Source of the DNA: Pelecanus crispus
Taxonomy: Eukaryota; Chordata; Aves; Pelecaniformes; Pelecanidae
DNA length: 64,000 bases
Reading direction: 5' to 3'
Assembly: GCF_030463565.1 (NCBI RefSeq)
Contig: NC_134646.1
Span: 13,358,001 to 13,422,000 of the forward strand
Positions 48,323 to 60,340 of the stretch are shown piece after piece; the stretch's first letter is position 1; the number at the start of each line of letters is the position of its first letter. The notes below the pieces were generated by a model. That model ran no database searches and was not told the origin of the DNA. It saw only the letters and a program-made list of their open reading frames with translations. The position numbers and the translations under genes are program-made.

Positions 48323-49266
48323 CTAAAGAAAAGGTGAAAAAACTGATTCCTTGAAATGAAAGCTCAAATTCCTAGTTGTAAAACTACTGATTTGCTTCTC
48401 AAGTTTGTTTCTTGGGTCGTGGGGCTTTTTTGCCTTTACAGTTTCATTAAATCAAATTCCTGCACATATATAATGCAGCACAAGAGACTATTTTGTAGTT
48501 TAGTGTCTTCCACAGGAAACATCTGAGGACCTTGTACAATGAGGAAACGCGCTGCTGTTCATTAGCCTCTGAACTCATAATAATTAATTCATTAACAAGT
48601 AAAACAAGTAATTAAACAGAGGTGGAGTTTTGTTTTAATAGATTAGGATCAACGCCCTACCATTCCAGGATCCTAATTCAAAATAAAACGTCGTTGGTCT
48701 ACATGTAAAGAGCTACCAGGACACAGCTCTCATTTAAGCCATTACGTAGCATTTGCAGTAAGAACTGAGACAGGTAGTCTCAAAGTTTGCGATACTGTGG
48801 TCATATATTACAGCAGCTGTACTTAAACTGTGTCATTGTTTAACCTTTTAGTTCTCCATCCCCATTAATGAAAGAATTTCCTGTATTGTTTCTCTATATA
48901 AATACTCTGGGCTCTCTTTCTTAAACGGAGCTATACAGAGGGAAAGGGAAGGCAAGGAAGAGCGAGCGAGCAGTAAACCAGAGCAGAGTACTGCCTGTGT
49001 CACTCTCCGTTGTTTCGACCTTACAGGGAAGAACCAAGAAATAATGCTCTTAATAATAGATTTAATCCTGTTCCCCATGGTAATGGATTCAGTTGATTTT
49101 GGAGTAAAACTGCAAAGCTGTGACATCTAAAGAGAAATCCGTAACATGTTCTCATGAGGCATAGACCTAATTGCCTATTGCTCTCACAGGTTGCATGCAG
49201 AGTACCTCCACGCTCCCAAGTGAATGCATGAGCGAACGGATGTGCAAAACGAGGTATGGACCTTAC
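48323..49266 (-). other. PCDH18: PCDH18 intron 1
   Basis: A 944-bp intron. The exon 1 frame stays open for 81 codons past the donor before stopping at 49021-49023, so an intron-retained transcript would encode an early-truncated tail. Apart from a weakly GC-rich stretch adjoining the donor, nothing else is recognisable. Confidence 0.85.
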
Positions 49267-51750
49267 CTCAACAGCCGGGGTAGCATGGGTGAGTTCCAGG
49301 GAGAAATTTTCAGGCACGTGGTTAGAGGAGATTGTCACCAGGCTGTTCAGCGATTGGTGGCTGTGGTGGCTCTGCCGGCTGCTCATCTGTCCCCTTTCCA
49401 GGGTCGGAGATGATGATGGAGAAGCTCTGTGGTGAGATCTGATGGGTAAAGTGCCGTTAACTGTTGGCACTAATGTAATGTCCCCTTTGTGGATCTGTCT
49501 TGAGGGTCGTTTTGGGTGGTGCTGGTAGGTCGATTCCGCCACGCGACAGTTGTAGGACCTGTTGTCCTTCTTCTCTCGATTACATCTTGTAGCAAAGATA
49601 ACCATAATGACCAACAACACGGCACATATTGATCCTAAGGATATAATCGTTATCATGGAGACATCCAGGGAGGGCTGGCTTACCAAAGTTGCTTCTGTGC
49701 TTGCAAACGAATAAACATACTCAAAAACAGTACATTTCAGAAGTGCTTTAGTACTAAGCTGAGGACTACCTTTATCCTGGACTATCACGAAAAACTCCCA
49801 TTGTTTTGCTGGAACTGATTCAACACTCACATTGATAGAGATGTCACAAGTTTTGGGATCCATCACAAAGATGCTGTTTTCCTTGTCAGCTGCTATGGAG
49901 CAGCTGAGTTCAGAGTTCATACCAGAGTCTCTATCTGTAGCCCTTACCCTGGTGACGAGAAAGCCAATTCCAGCATCTTTAGGGATTGAGATTTCTGCTG
50001 TGCTGTTGCGTAGCGCTGGCCCCACAATGACAGGAGCATTGTCATTTTCGTCGATGATGGTTAGTACAACTGTGGTATTGCTAACAAGCTGCTGACTCCC
50101 TCCATCCCTAGCTTGAACCATAAAGGCAATTTGATTTACTTCTTCATGATCAAAGGTTCGCAGGGCATATATCGCCCCGTTGGAGGGATCGATGGTCACA
50201 TAGGTGGTTATAGAACTTCCCAAAACATAGCTCTCCAAAATAGTGTAGGTCACCTGCCCGTTGTCGCCTAGATCTGGGTCTGTGGCTGTGACTGATGTGA
50301 TGTACGCTCCCGGAGAGTTATTTTCCAAGATAACAACCTCGTATCTGTTTGTCTGGAAGCGGGGTGGGTTGTCATTTTCATCACTGATTTGGACAGTAAA
50401 GTGTTTCACTGTGGAGAGACTTGGCGTTCCCTTGTCCTCCGCTATTACAGTCAAGCTGTATTCAGATCTCTTCTCCCTATCCAGAGTGGCATTAGTCAAG
50501 ATTAAATAGTTATTTTCATAAGTCTTTTGAAGTTTAAAGTGGCCATGACCATGGAGCTTGCAAACTATCTCTCCGTTCACGCCAGAGTCCTTGTCTTGCA
50601 CTCTGACCAGAGCAACAAAAGTGTCCAGGGGTGACCCTTCAGAAATGTAAGCTACCTCTTCTTTCTCTGGGGACATCAGGTTCAAGTTAATTTCGGGTCT
50701 GTTGTCATTCACATCCACAATTTTAATTATAATTTTGCAGTGAGCTGGAATAGAGTTTGGCCCCAAATCTTGAGCCTGAGCATCAATTTCATAGGATTTG
50801 GTTACTTCATAGTCCACCTGCTTCAGGAGGGTCAGATGTCCTTTTTCTGAATCTATCTTGAAAGTCTCTATAATTTTGGCAGACACATGACTACTGAAAG
50901 AGTACACGACTTTACCATTAGCGCCCTCATCTGGATCAGTAGCATTGAGGTCTATGAGCAAAGTCCCAATCGGTGAATTTTCCAAGAGTTGGATTATATA
51001 CGACTGTTGCTCGAAAACAGGGCTGTTGTCATTGGAATCAGAAATGCTTATTTTCAGGAGGGACGATCCAGACCTCTGAGGCACCCCTTTATCTGACGCA
51101 GTGAGTTGGAGTTCGTAACTTGACTTCAACTCCCGGTCCAGCTCTCTAACCACGATCAGCTCTGCATACTTAGCACCATCAGTCCTGGTTCTCACCTCGA
51201 TACTAAAAAAATCATTTGCGGAAAGGGAGTAAGTGTGAAGGGAGTTGTCCCCTACATCTGGATCAAAAGCGCTGTCCAAAGGGATCCGGGTTCCTACGGC
51301 TGCACTCTCTGATATTTCGATAGGGATAAGGGCTCGGGAAAACTGGGGAGAGTTGTCATTGATATCCAGCACTTCAACTTCCACATGGAAAAGCTGCAGA
51401 TGTTCAGTGGGCAGAGTGATCACATCAAACTCTATGGAGCAGTTTAAGTTTTTCTGGCAGAGTTGTTCCCGGTCAATTTTAGCTCCTATGCTGATCTCTC
51501 CATTATCCTCACGGACTACGAGCAAGGGAGAATTCCCCCTCTGCATGGCTCGAAAACGAACCGAGGAAGGGTTAGGCATTTTTAATAAAACATCAGCTAC
51601 ATCGTCCGATAGTCTTGCAATTACCGATCCGACTCTCTGCTCCTCATAAATCCTGTATTTCAAATTCTTGCCCAGCACAGCCTTATTGAAAGATACTATC
51701 ACCAGTGCAAAAATGAATATAAAGTGCATTTTACTGCCGACTCGGTGCAT
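49267..51750 (-). CDS. PCDH18: Protocadherin-18, coding exon 1 (ectodomain, TM, start of tail)
   Basis: Encodes residues 1-828 of a delta-2 protocadherin, a calcium-dependent cell-surface adhesion protein. Residues 1-27 form a signal peptide with a hydrophobic core at 10-21. Six cadherin repeats follow, at about 28-137, 138-246, 247-354, 362-466, 467-574 and 575-685. Calcium-binding linkers are DINDNSP (129-135), DSNDNSP (238-244), DVNDNRP (346-352), DENDNPP (457-463) and DENDNAP (567-573). N-glycosylation sequons lie at N103, N269, N420, N558, N582 and N640. The transmembrane helix is about 698-720, followed by a basic CNREKK stop-transfer. One uninterrupted exon for the whole ectodomain is typical of non-clustered protocadherins. 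The donor reads GAG|GTAAGG, with the last exon base at 49267. An in-frame TAA lies at 51796-51798. In-frame ATGs occur at 51771, 51750 and 51729; I chose 51750 because it matches the mammalian N-terminus from memory. The assignment to PCDH18 rests on recognising near-identical ectodomain and tail sequence. Confidence 0.95.
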
Positions 51751-51899
51751 TCGTAAGTTTTCGCAATTCATTTCTCCAAGCAAGTTAAAAAGCAATTATC
51801 TCGACTTCCTCCGGTCCCTCAAACCCAGCGCGCATCTGCTCCTTTCAAACTTGCGAACGCCTTTTCTAGCCAGCCGAGTACTAACACCTCACCGGAGCA

Positions 51900-52320
51900 G
51901 AAAACTTTTCCTTTTTTTTTTTCATACACACCGTGCCAGGGCATCCGGATACAATCCGTACGCAATCCACGCCGTCTCATTGGACTCCCCGCTCCTCTTC
52001 CAGGACGAAAGGCGCCCGGGCAGCGCGCTCCTCTCCCGCCGCCCGCATCCAGGCACCGCCGGCGCGGCGGCGGGGTCCGCAGCCCGTCCTCCGGCGCAGC
52101 TCCTCTTCCTCCCTCGCCCTCCTCGCCGCCAGACTAAACACCTCGCTCCGCCGGCTCCAGCCTAAAATCCGCCGCAACTTCGCTCCAACTCCCCAGACAA
52201 AGCTGCTGCCCGGCATGTGCCGAGCGCCGGCCAGCCAATCAGCCCGCAAGCCGCGGGGGACGCGCGGCCGCCCGCAGCCCTGCGCCACGGGGCGGGACGG
52301 GGCGGCCGCGGGGGGGGGGG
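51900..52320 (-). promoter_or_regulatory. PCDH18: CpG-rich promoter region of PCDH18
   Basis: Sequence composition changes sharply upstream of the coding start. From about 51960 to 52320 the DNA is GC-rich with many CpG dinucleotides, including CGCC, GCGCGG and GCCGCGG clusters, unlike the AT-rich surroundings. CCAAT boxes occur on the minus strand at 51979-51983 and on the plus strand at 52235-52239. I saw no convincing TATA box, which fits a CpG-island promoter. The transcription start cannot be set from sequence alone; it probably lies between about 51800 and 52200. Confidence 0.6.
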
Positions 52321-52955
52321 CGACCGGGAGGGGGGAGACCGGGCAGGGGGGAGGCAGGGAGACCAGGGAGGCGGGGAGACCGGGCAGGGGGGGAGCAAGG
52401 AGGGGGGAGACCGGGCAGGGGGGGAGCGGGGAGGCGGGGAGCAGGGAGGGGGGACACTAGGCAGGGGGGGAGCAGGGAGGGGGGAGACCAGGGAGGGAGG
52501 GAGACCGGGCAGGGGGGGAGCAGGCAGGGGGGAGACCGGGCAGGGGGGGAGACCGGGCAGGGGGGGAGCGGGGAGGGGGGGAGCAGGGAGGGGGGAGACG
52601 GGGCAGGGGGTGACCAGGGAGGGGGGAGACCAGGGAGGGGGGAGACCGGGCAGGGGGGAGACCGGGCAGGGGGTGACCAGGGAGGGGGGAGACCAGGGAG
52701 GGGGGGAGCAGGGAGGGGGGACACCGGGCGGGGGGGAGCAGGGAGGGGGGAGACCAGGCAGGGGGGGAGTAGGGAGGTGGGGAGCAGGGAGGGGGGAGAC
52801 CAGGCAGGGGGGGAGCAGGGAGGGGGGGAGCAGGGAGGGGGGAGACCAGGCAGGGGGGGAGCAGGGAGGGGGGGAGCAGGGAGGGGGGAGACCAGGCAGG
52901 GGGGGAGCAGGGAGGTGGGCAGCAGGGAGGGGGGAGACCAGGCAGGGGGGCAGCA
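52309..52955. repeat. G-rich minisatellite upstream of PCDH18 promoter
   Basis: About 650 bp of tandem G-rich DNA built from 15-16-bp modules of three related types: AGACCGGGCAGGGGG, AGCAGGGAGGGGGG and AGACCAGGGAGGGG. In the proximal part the modules are mixed with spacings of about 15-31 bp. In the distal part a three-module unit repeats with an exact 46-bp period: the AGACCAGGCA module starts at 52751, 52797, 52843, 52889 and 52935. Almost every module carries a run of five to seven G, so the plus strand has dense G-quadruplex potential. Long open frames across it on both strands (Gly/Arg-rich or Pro-rich) are by-products of the repeat and not genes. Confidence 0.93.
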
Positions 52956-53048
52956 GCTCCTCCGCCAGCCCCGCTGGCCGCCGGTGTGCCGCCGCGAAGG
53001 GGCGGGGGGGGGGCAAGTGAGTAAAGGGCAACTTTAAATCAACTTCTT

Positions 53049-53062
53049 CCCCCCCCCCCCCC
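53049..53062. repeat. Poly-C run
   Basis: A C homopolymer of about 14 bases just beyond the minisatellite, opposite in strand bias to the G-rich array. Confidence 0.8.
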
Positions 53063-56000
53063 GTTTTCAGGGCACTTTCAAGCGGGTTTTTGTGATTTTA
53101 ATTCCGCCCCTTCCTGCCGCGAAAACTGCGGTCGCGCTCCTCGTTTGCATACTTTTAGGTGCCCCTGTTTAACTAAGCGGGATCTTTTTCCTGCCTTTGC
53201 TTAGTGAAGGAGGCGGGGGGGACGTGTCGCCAAGCACGCCTCAAGAGCCTCCTCTTGCTCCTTCTTTGCCTATCACCCGCTTTTCCTCAACGTCTGCGCT
53301 CCAGCGTGGAGCAGAGGGGGAGAGAGATCTCCTTCCTCGCTTGAAATCTTCGCCCTCCTCCTCGCCGAGTCAGAAACATTTGGCACACTCCCGGCCCTCC
53401 CCCGGCTCCCCCTTGCAGCATCGCTGCCCTCGGCGCCGCTGCACTTGCCCGAGCTCGGCTCCTCTGGGCGTGCAGTTGTCCCTGGGTGCGTTTCTGTGCT
53501 TTTTTTTATTTTATTTTATTTTATTTTATTTGCTGTTCCAGTGCTTCTTCAGAAGACCTTTTTCATCCTAGTTGAAAAAGCGCTTCATGCTTCACCACGA
53601 CAATCTGGGCTAAGTACACCTTCCACATGCCAAGAAGTGTTTTAAAGGAAAAGAAGCCACGAGGTAGATTAAGTGTTTGGAAAGTGACAATTTCCTCGCC
53701 TCTCTGCTATTGCTGAAAACAGTTTTCACGTTTACACTGCAACACATTTGCACCAAAAAAAACCTCCACCAAACTTATGGCTGAGTCGATAATGCGTTTT
53801 GTGTACACCAGAAATGCTACAGATCCCTGTGTGAGCTTCGGGCTGCACCCAGGTCATGGAAGCTGATGCGTTCTTCTCATTTCAGATGTATCTATTTATG
53901 ATGCGATTTCTGTTTCCTCTTCTTCGCATTTGCTTTTCCAGATTTATCATTTTAGCCACAGTCCCGGCATGCTTTTCATTGGGTTTCTGCTAACTTTGTC
54001 CATTTGTTTATCGGGGTTGCCCATAACCATACCATCACTCACTTTTATTGCTCCTTTCTCTCTCTTACGTTCCCCCCCATGTCCAAAAATGTAAAAAGTA
54101 AATCTCTGATTTTCCCAATTTACTTACTCTCAGCAGAGCTCAGCCAAAGTCACAAAGAAGGTTCTTGCTGAAAAAGAAAGCAGAGGAGGCTCAGCGTGAA
54201 CTCTCCTTCTTTTTAAGCATTCAAAAGCATTTTATAAGCCATTGTCTCTTTTTTTTTCACAAACCAGCGCCGTGTGGCAAATTGTGCAGAATAGAAATGC
54301 CCATAATGAATGTATTTAGTACTGGGTCACGCTGATGAACATTCTGCCCCCATGAATAATACTGTTTTACAAGTTTGCAGCCTTTTCAAATTGCTGATCC
54401 CCAAACCCTATAGGCAAACTAGAAAAGCTAACACAAGCAACTGGGACTTTAGAAACCCATAGCCATCTGGCCTAAATCTCTAACAATCCAAGCCAATAAT
54501 TATATCAGTTCAGGCTTTAGTGAACCCCTTTGCAAACACCAAAAGAGCAAAGAAAGGAATTAGTGGCCATTCTAAGTTCTGGCGGAGAGAATTCAAAGAT
54601 AATCTAATTCCATTAGTTCATGGACAGCTTTTTTTGCAGCTCTGATAAATCTTCCTAAAACATTTTTCCAAAACACCAGTGTAAACTCTTTTCTGACGAT
54701 AATTGGGGAAATAGGTTCAATTAAATGCTGTTCTTAGTGTCAATAAAAAGTATTTTGTTGATAAAAGAAGTCACTGCCCCTTTACATGATGAGTACAGGA
54801 GATGAATAATTCATAGTAAAAATAATTTCACTGCTTAAAAACTAAAATATTGTATATACTCGTAAATGATAACGTGTTCTTCCATGTAACTGCTTAGTAC
54901 ATTTAGATATGCGGAATTTGCTTTATGCAATTTTTATCACTTTCCAAATAGTAATTCCACTTCATCACATCGGTCTTTCTGAGAGACATACTCTGGATAT
55001 TAATAGATAGCAGGATACCTACAGATAGGAATTAGAGCACCTCTTTTCCTTCTTTCCCTTTTAGAATTTATTTTTTATTTTGCAACCTCACCAGCCAGGT
55101 TGTATATAATATTATCACTTAAGTCCACACTGTCTTGCAACGAACCGTTTACACTTACAATGACGATAAAATGTCATTGGCACGACAGTCCTTATCTGAA
55201 TTCTGAACTAAAGTAATGAAAAAGCCTTGATTTTCTTCTTTTCTTTCCATCTGACTTTCGTTTGAACCTACAAGTGAGAAGGAACACATCTTGAGGTTGT
55301 TTCTTTAGATGCAGCAATATTTCAGTGCGTGGCGCTTCTAGAAGTGGTACTTCTGTAGGGTGCTTGTGAGCAATCGCAGCGCTCCCAAGGCTGATTCCTC
55401 CCATATCCAGTGAAAGAGTTTTGTCTGAAAGTCTCTTAAACTCCAGTCCACCTTTGACATGGCAGACTTCCCTTACAAAGAAAAGGGAGAGTCCCACGTG
55501 CAGCCAGCAGACACTTCTTAGGGAGCGTGGTATTGTGAATGCTGTTAGGCACGTGAGTGGAGTGCTGCTGGCCTCCTGGAGAGTAATCTTGGTTATTCCC
55601 ACCTAACACGGGTCTATTCACCACAACGCTCTTCTCAAAAGTTGCATTCAAATTGTCCAGTCATGTACCTGAGGAAGACAAAACAAACTTGACTCCAAAT
55701 AGCACTTCCATTTGCCTACAGTACTGCTTTAGAAGCCGCAGCTGCACAGCAGATTAATTAATTTTTCACTTAGCTGCAAGTGGGTTCGTTTCTGTGGTCG
55801 ATATACTTTAAAGTCTGCCTTGTTTCTCTGAGGAGTTTTATTGAGCTCTCAAGCACATATTTCTGCTAAAAGTTACTGATCCCCTAGGTGCACGGTATAT
55901 ATGCAAAACTTAGGTGACAGAGAATTTTACTTTGAAGAACTATTTTGAGAAATAGTCCCTCAGCAGGGACAGGGAAGAAAGAAAATAATTTTCTTAACAA

Positions 56001-57257
56001 TGATAGAAGCACAGCGAAATTAGCACAGTGCCATTTGGTTCATTCCCCTCTCAGCACACACACAAAAATGAGCTTTTATTCACTCTCAGTATGATTTATT
56101 GCCTTATGTTGCATCATGTTACAAAATGTCATATGCACTATGCTCCAGTGCACGAGACGTAGGAAGATAAAATTTGATTTGACACCTGCGTAATGAATGT
56201 GAGAGACAAGTCTTCCTAAGTCAGAAGCGTATTTTAAAAGAACATTTCCACCACAATGAATGACAAAATTGGGGGGCTTCCTCTCTGCCTCTTCCCTCTC
56301 TCCCTCCTCTTCTCTTTCTTCCTCCTTGTCCCTCCATGCCTCTTCAACAAGCTCTTTCCCAAAGTAAAACTAATGGCAGAGCTCTCCCCAGTCTTCGTAC
56401 TTTACATTTCCATCTGTTGCAGCATGAGTGCAAATTGAGTGAAGAGTATCCTTGTAGACAAACGAGTATTGCCATTTTATACTCACTCTCGGACCCACAA
56501 GCAAGCTGATCAAAGGTCAGTATGCTGCTGTTCAGTGGAGTGGGTGAAAGGAGGCTGACATTTCAGTCTGATTTTTTGCACAGACAACCATATTACAGAA
56601 CTCATCACAAATTAGCGCTGGTTTTGTCCAATCTACAGTCGTGCACATCAGTCATGCTTATACCCAATACCTTTTTCAGAATTGAGGTGCATCAGAGGCT
56701 GGATTACTTTAAGAGATATTAAAGGCAGAATGGGCCGTTGGATTATCCAATATGACCTCTGCATCACAGTCGTCTTAATTAAGCCCAAATACATTAGGTA
56801 GGGCATATATTTTAATCTGTGGAATACTAAACAGTCTACCTCAATCAGGCTTCAGTTACCTGGTTTACCTGAAAAGACAGAGGATCGATGATCTAAAATG
56901 GGCTCAGGGATCCTGGCAGGCAAATCAGAAAAGCAAAAATTCCACTTGATACTATCAATCCTGACCTCCACAAAATCCATACCTTAACTATGTACACGTA
57001 TACCTATACCTTAAAGTAATCCTGCTGGAGGTACCCTGCCTAACAGTTTCTGCTGCTAGTCAGAGCTCTGCCCCTTCTATGCAGTGTCCAGCACGAGCAC
57101 CCTCAAGGGCCACCCTCTGTCACCTCAGAGACACCCGGGAAACATCCGGTAAAGGTGATAGCTGTATCGGGAAAAACTATCTTCCTGCCCCAACAAACAG
57201 CCAGTCAAAGCCCTGGAACAAAAGGCCAGGTACCCAGAAGTAGGAATAAACAGAGAA
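53063..57257. other. Intergenic, upstream of PCDH18; no gene seen
   Basis: The first 500 bp (to about 53500) stay GC-rich with CpGs, an extension of the promoter-side island; the rest is AT-rich. The 136-codon minus-strand frame at 55192-55602 has no recognisable domain. Confidence 0.6.
53504..53530. repeat. (TTTTA)n microsatellite
   Basis: About five copies of TTTTA following a T run, within a GC-rich flank. Confidence 0.85.
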
Positions 57258-57388
57258 ATTCAAGGCCAGGTTGGATGGGGCTTTGAACAACCTGGTCTAG
57301 TGGAAGGTGTCCCTGCCCATGGCAGGGGGGTTGGAACTACATGATCTTTGAGGCCCCTTCCAATGCAAACCATTCTATGATTCTATGA
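57258..57388 (+). mobile_element. CR1 LINE 3' end, short fragment (different subfamily)
   Basis: About 130 bp with the typical avian CR1 3' sequence: GGCCAGGTTGGATGGGGC, CAACCTGGTCTAGTGG, CCCTGCCCATGGCAGGGG and a terminal CATTCTATGATTCTATGA. The body differs from the other two copies and represents another CR1 subfamily. It lies in the region upstream of PCDH18. Confidence 0.93.
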
Positions 57389-59939
57389 AATTTAGTTCAG
57401 AGCCCTGATCTATAATTTTCACTTTTTCAACTTGCTTAAAAAACAATCTGATCATTCATTAAAATACATCAAACCACAAAATTCTATACACCTGCTGATG
57501 GGTGAGACTTTTTTTTTGATAAGTGAGTTCAAAATTAGATTTTACATTATCATCAATCATTGAGGCAAAGGGCAGGGGATCAGATTTTCTGCCTCATGAG
57601 TAAATTTCCATGGCAGTTTTGCAATGCAGCATTGTGTATATAAATAGCGAGTTAAACCCGTACATGTTCCATGCATGGTTAAGTACTGTACCTAGATATT
57701 CAGTCTCTTTCTGAACCAATAACACATTTATCTCTCAAAGTTTTACCAAGTGCAAAAGAGAAAAATGCTTGAGACTTACGGCTTACTAAACCTCTATTAA
57801 AAACAAATGCCTGCAATATATCACTGGGTGCTTTTGAATTATTTTGAGGATTAGTTAATAAGGCACAGTATATAATGGAAATTCCATTGTTAGATCACTC
57901 TAATGCATTTGCCATTTTGTTTAGTTATTTCCTGGTAAAGCATGAAGTAGAATATCTCTATTTGATAGCTGTTTACTCAAAACTGCCTTTAAGAGCAACA
58001 TACACACTTCAGCAGAATGAGGGTGTTGAGTGTTGCCTACACCTGGGATAAAAGGCACCTGTCAGAACTGTGGCACACTTCTTTCCCACCACACCTAAGC
58101 CAACAAGCGTAACACTGTGTGGCCCCATTCCACTTTCTCACAAAGCCACCTAAACCCAGCCATGGGTCCTGTTGTGTACAACAGATATAACTGCCCATTT
58201 CCTAATGCATCATTTTTTTCCTTCTGCCCATCTCTATCGCTGCAAATACAAACAATAAGGAGAGCCAGATGCTTCGGAGGGCAGTGGCTATAACCTTCGG
58301 TTCATTGAAAGTAGAACTCAAGGAACAAAGATGCTCTGTCACCTCCTGTCCCCTAATGACACAGCCAGCGTGGAGCTGCAGTGGTCACCAGCGCAGTCAG
58401 AGACCCCAGACCTCTTTTTCCCCACAGGAAAAGCACTAGCAATATCTGTGCTCTTTGCCTGAGGTATGCTTACCGGTTTTGAGCCTTACACGCTGGTGTC
58501 CTTGCATTAGATTTCCCACATCTGGTTTTCTTCCAGATGTTAAGAAAGTCATATACTGCATGCACTGGAATTTAAAATGCTTTATGTGAATACATTTGAA
58601 AGGCTGTGTCTTAGACTACTGCTATTCTGCTTTGACAAACATCTTGCTCTTGTACCCTGCAACACACTAGCTAGTGTGTGACGGTATTTTCGAGGCCACT
58701 CCTCGTTTACACAGAGCAGAAGGAGCAGCTGCATTTGTGATACTTCTTTTCTTCACAGGAGTGGGGTTTCTGTAAAGGAAGGGTTTGAAGTTTGGTGTAG
58801 ATGTGAATTTAGTCAGGGCTGCAACACATACTTTGTCAAATTACCAGCTCAACCCAAGACTTTCACAGAACTGTAACTTTCTCCATTGCCCCTGGGAGTT
58901 TAAAAAAGGAGCAAAATTGCTGTTTCAAGTGTCTTCAGACCAGACAAAGCATGTGTTCAATCTTCCACTGACAGCCTAAGCCAAATGATCCAGATCCACT
59001 CGTGTGTACCCTACTGCCAGCAGCTGTTTGCCACCAATGTGCTCTAAGGACGTCGGATGCTCTCGTGAAGGGAAAGGGTCCATCATCTTCAGCAGAGCCA
59101 GAGCTCGGCTGCGTGCAGCCACGGTGGAGCCAGAGGCAACGCCACGGTTTTTAAGACACTTTTCTTCTGACCCTGGGGCTGATGGGAACGAACCCAATCC
59201 ACAGAAGGATTTTTAACAGCTTCGGGATCAGTTTAAATTGTCTTGAAGAGCATGGGCCTCACCAGAGTGCAAAGCGGGACACAAAGTCTTGCGGCAAGAA
59301 AGGACACTTGATCAGATTTCTCCAGAAATAGATGTTCTTGGGCAATTGTTTCCTGGAAGGGTTCTGAACTTCTCTCTGCTGCAGCATTTAGCGAGCTTGC
59401 TTGCAAAGGACTGTCATTAAGGGACCCTTAATGGCCTTCCTCTCTTCAAAACCTCAGGCACCATTCACAACCCAGCCTGCTTTGTGAATAAGGACCAAAT
59501 ATGTTGTTTATATTATTTTACAGTAAATATTTATACAGCACTCCGCATGAGTATCTGCATTTTTTTATTCTTGATTTTTCTGGGAAGAAAAGAAAAAAAA
59601 AACCGCTCCCTGCTTTAATGTCATGGGAAAACATGTGGAAATATAAACCTGCTGTAGGATGCAGGCACAGTGGGAGCTGTAATGGGAAAAAGGCAGGCAT
59701 GGTTTATCAGCAGAATATGTAACATATACTGAACATCCGGCTTCCCAAGTAAGTTGTTAACAGTGCTCAATACAAATGTTTCTCTTTAAAGAATCAGATG
59801 TTCCTCTTTTTTTTTTTTTTTCCAATAGCTGCAGTATGGTAAAACTGGTGCCATAAAGTCATTGCAAGAGACAGCAAACAACTTTGTTATCATAATGGGC
59901 TTTTTTTTTCTCCTTCTTTTTTAAACAATGGCTCTAGCA
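57389..59939. other. Intergenic; no gene seen
   Basis: Noncoding DNA without recognisable repeats beyond T runs, such as about 59807-59821. Confidence 0.6.
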
Positions 59940-60340
59940 GGTGGCATGTGGCTGAGACCGGGTCTATCACCATCTCCAGGGCGCCAAGACATCCCTCAAA
60001 GTTTCTGTGGGAGGAATTTGTTGGTGGGATTTGGATTGTAAAGGCACGTGAGCATCTGCTGCCTGCTCAGTCTCATTACCATTGACACAATTAGCTCCTG
60101 CAGCTCTCAGCCTGGCAGCCAGAGCGGGGACTCAATTTTCTTGCCTCTCTGACAATGCTCATTACCATTCATCTGAACGTGCGGGTTCTTCTGCCTCCGA
60201 GTCCAGGCCAAGGTGCTGTGAAAACAGATCACACAGAGAAACACTCGGGGAAGGAAGAGCAAATTGGCATAATAGCTACTAAAGGCCTAATATCACTGCC
60301 TTGCATACAGCACCACCAATAAACTTTCAATATTCATAGT
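59940..60340. promoter_or_regulatory. Candidate distal regulatory element
   Basis: A complex, GC-balanced stretch with a duplicated 12-mer CTCATTACCATT (60072-60083 and 60158-60169), a homeodomain-like CAATTAG core near 60088 and an E-box CACGTG near 60045. It resembles conserved noncoding enhancers, but this is inference from composition and motif clustering alone. Confidence 0.28.

Noticed and set aside
52162..53031. A 289-codon proline-rich open frame (minus) and a 267-codon Gly/Arg-rich one (plus)
   Set aside because: Both lie over the G-rich minisatellite. The near-periodic, stop-poor sequence opens several frames on both strands, so they are repeat by-products.
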